DNA of 10,655 nucleotides from Eudoraea sp. Lineage in GTDB: Bacteria; Bacteroidota; Bacteroidia; Flavobacteriales; Flavobacteriaceae. The DNA is taken from contig JABDQS010000138.1 in the NCBI GenBank assembly GCA_013042125.1, forward strand, positions 1 to 10,655. The letters run 5' to 3'. A program made the position numbers and the translations under genes. The notes beneath the pieces were generated by a model, which ran no database searches, was not told the DNA's origin, and saw only the letters and a list, made by a program, of their open reading frames with translations. Within the stretch, counting starts at the first letter, position 1; every line of letters begins with the position of its first letter. Below are positions 7,529 to 10,655 of the stretch, in pieces.

Positions 7529-7542
7529 GTTGCATGTGCAAC
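7529..7542. promoter_or_regulatory. Perfect palindrome GTTGCA-TG-TGCAAC, probable MarR operator
   Basis: A perfect inverted repeat with 6-bp arms and a 2-bp centre lies 28 nt upstream of the marR ATG in AT-rich flanks. Its size and symmetry fit the short palindromes bound by MarR dimers. It overlaps the candidate -33 TTG of one promoter and the -7 region of another, so a bound protein would block RNA polymerase in either case. Assignment to this MarR protein is inferred from position. Confidence 0.65.
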
Positions 7543-7594
7543 CATAGTTAAATAAATCTTAATATTTCGACCCGTAAACTGACCTTTATATCAC

Positions 7595-7624
7595 AAAAAA
7601 GGGATGTAAAAACATCCCTTTTTT
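7595..7624 (-). terminator. Strong intrinsic terminator after the LRR gene
   Basis: A 13-bp perfect stem (arms 7595-7607 and 7612-7624, core GGGATGT/ACATCCC) encloses a 4-nt loop and ends in a run of six T on either strand. It begins 23 nt after the LRR gene stop in the direction of transcription and separates that gene from the marR operon. It is symmetrical and could work in both directions, but no plus-strand gene reads into it. Confidence 0.88.
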
Positions 7625-7647
7625 AAAGCTAACCAACTTAAAATTTA

Positions 7648-8538
7648 CTAATTATGGTCTGGATCCTCGTCTGGATCCTCAAATTTCGTATCAACAACCC
7701 TTGTTTTCTTAAAGTCGATCTCCTTGAAGTTTAGTTTAAGATCTCCTTTATCATAATCGAATACCAGGAATTGTCTTGTATTCATGGTCTCTAAATTTTT
7801 TAGAGAATTAAATTTGTTATTTTGGATCTGAAGGATCTCCAGACTGGCCAATTGGCTGAATTCTCTGGGAATCTCTCCATCTAACTGATTATTGGCCAGG
7901 ATAAGTTCCTTTAACTGAACTAATTTGCCAAATTCTCGCGGGATAGCTCCCTGAAGTGTATTTTCAAAAAGCCCCAGACTTTCCAACTCGTTCAGTTCTC
8001 CCAATGATTCCGGAATGGCTCCTTTTAAATTATTGCTCGATAGGTTCAAAACCTTCAATTTTGTCAACTGACCTAAACTTTCAGGTATGCTCCCGGAAAA
8101 GAAATTATTAAAGGCGGTAAGTTCTTTTAGATTCCTCAGTTCCCCAAAGGATGCGGGTAAAGCACCTTTGAATCTGTTCATCTCGATCTTTAGTACTTCA
8201 AGATTTTCTAATTTGGAAATAGATTCCGGCAATTCCCCTGTTAAGCCGTTAAAAGCCAGATTTAATACTCTTAGATGAATTAACTTTCCAAAACTTGCAG
8301 GCAGAACGCCTTTTATATTGTTTCTGAAAAGGTTGATCTCCACAACATGGTCATTCTCAACCGTCACCCCATACCATTGTGAAACCGGAGCACTTAGATC
8401 CCAACCTCTTACCCATTCCGCACCATTGGTGCTCTCATAAAAATCCACAAGGGCCTTGGTTTCGGCCTTACTAACCCTGGCAGAAGCAAAAAACGTGGAG
8501 CCGAGTAAAACAATGAAAAGGATCAGTGTATTTCTCAT
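7648..8538 (-). CDS. Secreted leucine-rich-repeat protein (plant-type 24-residue LRRs)
   Basis: Predicted exported LRR protein of 296 residues, of unknown function; such solenoids usually bind proteins or glycans. The ATG at 8536-8538 is chosen because it begins directly with a signal peptide (MRN, hydrophobic 5-17, likely cleavage after ASA at 18-20). A start 9 codons earlier (8563-8565) would put a polar stretch before it. Residues 25-64 (TKALVDFYESTNGAEW, then WYGVTV) resemble the N-terminal cap common in Bacteroidota LRR proteins. From residue 65 there are seven full repeats starting at about 66, 90, 114, 138, 162, 186 and 210, spaced exactly 24, with the pattern LxxLxLxxNxLxGxIPxxLGxL, and a degenerate eighth at 234-255. 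The tail is charged and ends in DPDEDPDHN. No type IX secretion sorting domain or second membrane anchor is visible. It is a single-gene unit with its own promoter candidate and terminator. Confidence 0.88.
   Translation of the reverse strand: MRNTLILFIVLLGSTFFASARVSKAETKALVDFYESTNGAEWVRGWDLSAPVSQWYGVTVENDHVVEINLFRNNIKGVLPASFGKLIHLRVLNLAFNGLTGELPESISKLENLEVLKIEMNRFKGALPASFGELRNLKELTAFNNFFSGSIPESLGQLTKLKVLNLSSNNLKGAIPESLGELNELESLGLFENTLQGAIPREFGKLVQLKELILANNQLDGEIPREFSQLASLEILQIQNNKFNSLKNLETMNTRQFLVFDYDKGDLKLNFKEIDFKKTRVVDTKFEDPDEDPDHN
7657..7680. repeat. 12-bp perfect tandem duplication within the LRR gene 3' end
   Basis: GTCTGGATCCTC occurs twice in direct succession. On the coding (minus) strand it encodes the repeated residues EDPD-EDPD near the acidic C-terminus. 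The identity at all 12 positions, including third codon positions, points to a recent in-frame duplication. Confidence 0.9.
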
Positions 8539-8564
8539 AGTGTTATAATTTGAGCATATAGACA

Positions 8565-8578
8565 TTAGTTTAAACTAA
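8565..8578. promoter_or_regulatory. 14-bp perfect palindrome in the leader of the LRR gene
   Basis: TTAGTTTAAACTAA is perfectly self-complementary with no spacer. It lies between the candidate -7 element (8608-8615) and the LRR start codon, 26 nt upstream of the ATG. It may be an operator for a dimeric regulator. In such AT-rich sequence chance is possible, so the role is tentative. Confidence 0.4.
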
Positions 8579-8602
8579 ATCCTATAAGGTAACTAAGAAT
8601 TA

Positions 8603-8628
8603 CCCTACAAATATACCGTAATGTAGGG
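8603..8628. promoter_or_regulatory. Inverted repeat CCCTACA-N12-TGTAGGG spanning the LRR promoter
   Basis: Seven-base perfect arms (8603-8609 and 8622-8628) are separated by 12 nt and flank the candidate -7 element of the LRR gene. Arm-to-arm centre spacing is 19 nt, about two helical turns, which fits a dimeric DNA-binding protein gripping one face of the promoter. The cognate regulator is not identifiable in this window. Confidence 0.45.
8608..8615 (-). promoter_or_regulatory. Candidate -7 promoter element for the LRR gene
   Basis: On the minus strand this reads TATATTTG, an exact match to the Bacteroidota -7 consensus TAnnTTTG. It lies 69 nt before the chosen LRR start codon, leaving a leader of roughly 60-65 nt. 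No TTG is found at the expected -33 spacing, so the promoter may need an activator or the match may be fortuitous. Confidence 0.5.
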
Positions 8629-8729
8629 ATTGGATGTCATTTTTTCCGACGAACGGTCCATATTTGTTGTGAAACTATGATAATTTGTGGTGAACAAAAA
8701 AGATAGACCACCTAATGATTCTGTACGCC

Positions 8730-10637
8730 TTATTCCTCGAGCTTTAAAGTAAGCTCTTCCCACTGATTCATTAAGGATTCCAATCGTTTTTTCTTTTTTT
8801 GATACCCTTCAAAAAAATCAGGCTGGGCTATGGTCTGATCGTAATTCATTAACAATTCATGGTCAATGTCCGATATGTCCTTTTCCAGGACCCCGATCTC
8901 ACTTTCCAAATTACTGAGCTTATTTTTCAGGCTTTTTAACTTTTTCTGATCCTGATAAGGCTTTTCAGTTTTGGCAGATCGCTTTTTCTGTGCTGCTTTG
9001 ACCGACTTTTTCTCAATAGCCCTGAAATCTGCTGCCTTGCGCTCATCCAGGAAGTAGTTAATATCACCTAAATATTCTTTGATCTTTTTGTCTTTAAACT
9101 CATACACCTTATTGGTAAGGCCCTGTAGAAAATCCCTGTCATGTGATACCACAATTAAGGTTCCTTCAAAGTTGATGAGTGCCTGTTTTAAGACATTCTT
9201 AGAAGCGATATCCAAATGGTTGGTAGGTTCGTCCATAACCAGCACATTAAAGGGCTGCAACAACATCTTGGCCAGGGCCAACCTGTTGCGTTCCCCACCG
9301 GAGAGTACTTTCACGTACTTTTCTACATCCTCTCCGCTAAAGAGAAAGGAACCGAGAATATCCCTTACCTTACTCCTGTTCTTTTCATTTGCCGAATCGA
9401 TCATGGTATCCAGGACGGTTTTATTCCCATCAAGGTATTCTGCCTGATTTTGGGCAAAATATCCGATCTGAACATTGTGGCCCAATTTTACATGACCATC
9501 AAAGGGTATTTCCCCAACAAGGATCTTGGCCAACGTAGTTTTACCCTGCCCATTCTGACCTACAAATGCCGTCTTACTGTCGCGTTCCAGCAAAAGGTCT
9601 ATCCCTTTCAATACTTCCTTGGATCCATAATTCTTAGATAGGTTCTGTACTTCTGCAACTACCTTACCCGGTACAACAGAAACAGGAAATTTCACCTTAA
9701 GTACACTGTGATCGGATTGATCTACTTCAATACGGTCCATCCTATCCAACTTCTTTATCAGCGATTGGGCCATAGATGCCTTTGAGGCTTTTGCCCTGAA
9801 TTTCTCGATCAGCCTTTCGGCCTGCTGGATCTCACGTTCCTGGTTTTTAAGGGCGTTCATTTGTTGTTCTTTGATCTCTTGTCTGAGTATCAGAAACTGT
9901 GAATAAGGCTTATTGTAGTCATAGATCCTTCCCAGAGAGATCTCAATGGTGCGGTTGGTTACGTTATCCAGGAACATTTTATCATGCGAAACGATCACTA
10001 TGGCTCCTGTAAAGCTTGACAGAAATTGTTCGATCCATAAAATGGACTCAATATCGAGGTGGTTCGTAGGTTCATCCAGAAGTAAGACATCATTTTTCTG
10101 AAGCAATAATTTAGCCAGTTCTATACGCATCCGCCAGCCTCCGGAAAAAGTATCGGTCTTTTTATCAAAATCCTCCCTCTTGAATCCCAGGCCCAGTAAT
10201 ATCTTTTCTGTATCACCCTGATAATTGTAACCTCCGTGGATCTCATATTGATGGGTATAGTCATTGAGGTCCACCATCAATTGGTGATACCCATCGCTCT
10301 CGTAATCTGTCCTTTCTGCAAGCTGTTCGTTAATATGGGCCAATTGTCTTTCCATGGCCTGCAATTCCTCAAAGGCTTTATATGCCTCTTCCAGGACCGT
10401 ATGGCCCTCTTCAAAATCTATATCCTGCTTAAGAAAGCCAATACTCATCTCCTTATCTGAAGCGATGGTCCCGGAATCTGGCGCTACCTCACCAGACAAC
10501 AATTTCAAGAGAGTAGATTTTCCCGCACCATTTTTACCAATGAGTCCTACCCTGTCTCCGGGATTAAGTCGAAAGGCTATCTCCTCAAATAAATATTCGC
10601 CGGAGAAAGAAACGGAAAGATTGTGAACATTCAACAT
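8730..10637 (-). CDS. ABC-F family ATPase (YheS/YdiF-like ribosome-associated factor)
   Basis: Cytoplasmic twin-ABC ATPase without membrane segments, 635 residues, the same length class as E. coli YheS and Uup. The first cassette has Walker A GKNGAGKST (34-42), signature FSGGWRMR (164-171), Walker B LLLDEPTNHLD (185-195) with catalytic E189, and switch VSHD (216-219). The second has GQNGQGKTT (360-368), LSGGERNR (445-452), LVMDEPTNHLD (466-476) with E470, and VSHD (497-500). The two are joined by a charged helical linker at about 245-310 (including RAKASKASMAQS), which in this family reaches the ribosomal tRNA sites. A lysine-rich coiled coil at about 540-635 ends the protein. FSGGWRMR and the linker resemble YheS and Bacillus YdiF more than Uup or EttA. 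All catalytic residues are intact. Known members act on stalled or antibiotic-bound ribosomes; whether this one gives resistance cannot be told. The ATG at 10635-10637 follows an A-rich stretch typical of this phylum. Confidence 0.93.
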   Translation of the reverse strand: MLNVHNLSVSFSGEYLFEEIAFRLNPGDRVGLIGKNGAGKSTLLKLLSGEVAPDSGTIASDKEMSIGFLKQDIDFEEGHTVLEEAYKAFEELQAMERQLAHINEQLAERTDYESDGYHQLMVDLNDYTHQYEIHGGYNYQGDTEKILLGLGFKREDFDKKTDTFSGGWRMRIELAKLLLQKNDVLLLDEPTNHLDIESILWIEQFLSSFTGAIVIVSHDKMFLDNVTNRTIEISLGRIYDYNKPYSQFLILRQEIKEQQMNALKNQEREIQQAERLIEKFRAKASKASMAQSLIKKLDRMDRIEVDQSDHSVLKVKFPVSVVPGKVVAEVQNLSKNYGSKEVLKGIDLLLERDSKTAFVGQNGQGKTTLAKILVGEIPFDGHVKLGHNVQIGYFAQNQAEYLDGNKTVLDTMIDSANEKNRSKVRDILGSFLFSGEDVEKYVKVLSGGERNRLALAKMLLQPFNVLVMDEPTNHLDIASKNVLKQALINFEGTLIVVSHDRDFLQGLTNKVYEFKDKKIKEYLGDINYFLDERKAADFRAIEKKSVKAAQKKRSAKTEKPYQDQKKLKSLKNKLSNLESEIGVLEKDISDIDHELLMNYDQTIAQPDFFEGYQKKKKRLESLMNQWEELTLKLEE

Positions 10638-10655
10638 TTTTGTGACTGTGGTTAC

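Noticed and set aside
8539..8565. Nine-codon N-terminal extension of the LRR protein (MSICSNYNT)
   Set aside because: It would place a polar, cysteine-containing stretch ahead of a clean signal peptide that begins at the next ATG, so the shorter start is preferred.
8687..8711. Possible terminator after the ABC-F gene (GTGGT...ACCAC)
   Set aside because: Only a 5-bp stem with a 15-nt loop and no T-run immediately after it on the minus strand; too weak to call.
9216..9641. Plus-strand open frame of 141 codons opposite the ABC-F gene
   Set aside because: It lies wholly inside the second ATPase cassette coding region, has no family resemblance and no start context; it is a shadow of the minus-strand gene.
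1..10655. CRISPR arrays, tRNA/rRNA, insertion sequences, phage or defence genes
   Set aside because: No regularly spaced repeats, RNA-gene cores, transposase or integrase motifs were found on either strand; the coding density is explained by eight ordinary minus-strand genes.

Overview
The window reads as chromosomal DNA from a member of the Bacteroidota, most probably a marine-type Flavobacteriaceae. The base composition is moderately AT-rich. No start that was inspected has a convincing Shine-Dalgarno sequence. Two upstream regions carry exact matches to the Bacteroidota -7 promoter element TAnnTTTG. The protein families (DUF4212 plus VC_2705-type symporter, secreted plant-type LRR protein, YheS/YdiF-like ABC-F) also fit. 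Every gene that can be supported lies on the minus strand, so the window is read here from right to left (high to low coordinates).

Right end (8730-10637): a complete ABC-F ATPase of the translation-factor type. It is followed by a 191-base gap holding a TAnnTTTG promoter and two palindromic elements, which leads into a secreted protein with about eight leucine-rich repeats (7648-8538). A strong intrinsic terminator with a 13-bp stem (7595-7624) closes that unit.

Centre (1060-7501): a compact operon, transcribed marR-family regulator, periplasmic adaptor, RND permease, TolC-type outer-membrane channel, then a 60-residue CPXCG cysteine-rich protein. Junctions are a 7-nt gap, a 4-nt ATGA overlap, a 1-nt TAATG overlap and an 8-nt gap, so the genes are probably co-transcribed and partly translationally coupled. 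The adaptor, permease and channel together form a complete tripartite envelope efflux pump. The MarR-type protein probably represses its own operon through a perfect 6-2-6 palindrome (7529-7542) just upstream of its start. The inducer and pump substrate cannot be read from the sequence.

Left end (1-966): a two-gene unit of a DUF4212 small membrane protein and the N-terminal 225 residues of a sodium:solute symporter of the VC_2705 (acetate-permease-like) subfamily, which runs off the left edge.

No RNA genes, mobile elements, CRISPR arrays or phage genes were seen, and no gap exceeds 300 bases. Nothing here amounts to a clearly new system. The points most worth a second look are the regulatory palindromes, the CPXCG gene at the end of the efflux operon, the altered TM10 proton-relay residue in the permease, and the control region of the LRR gene.
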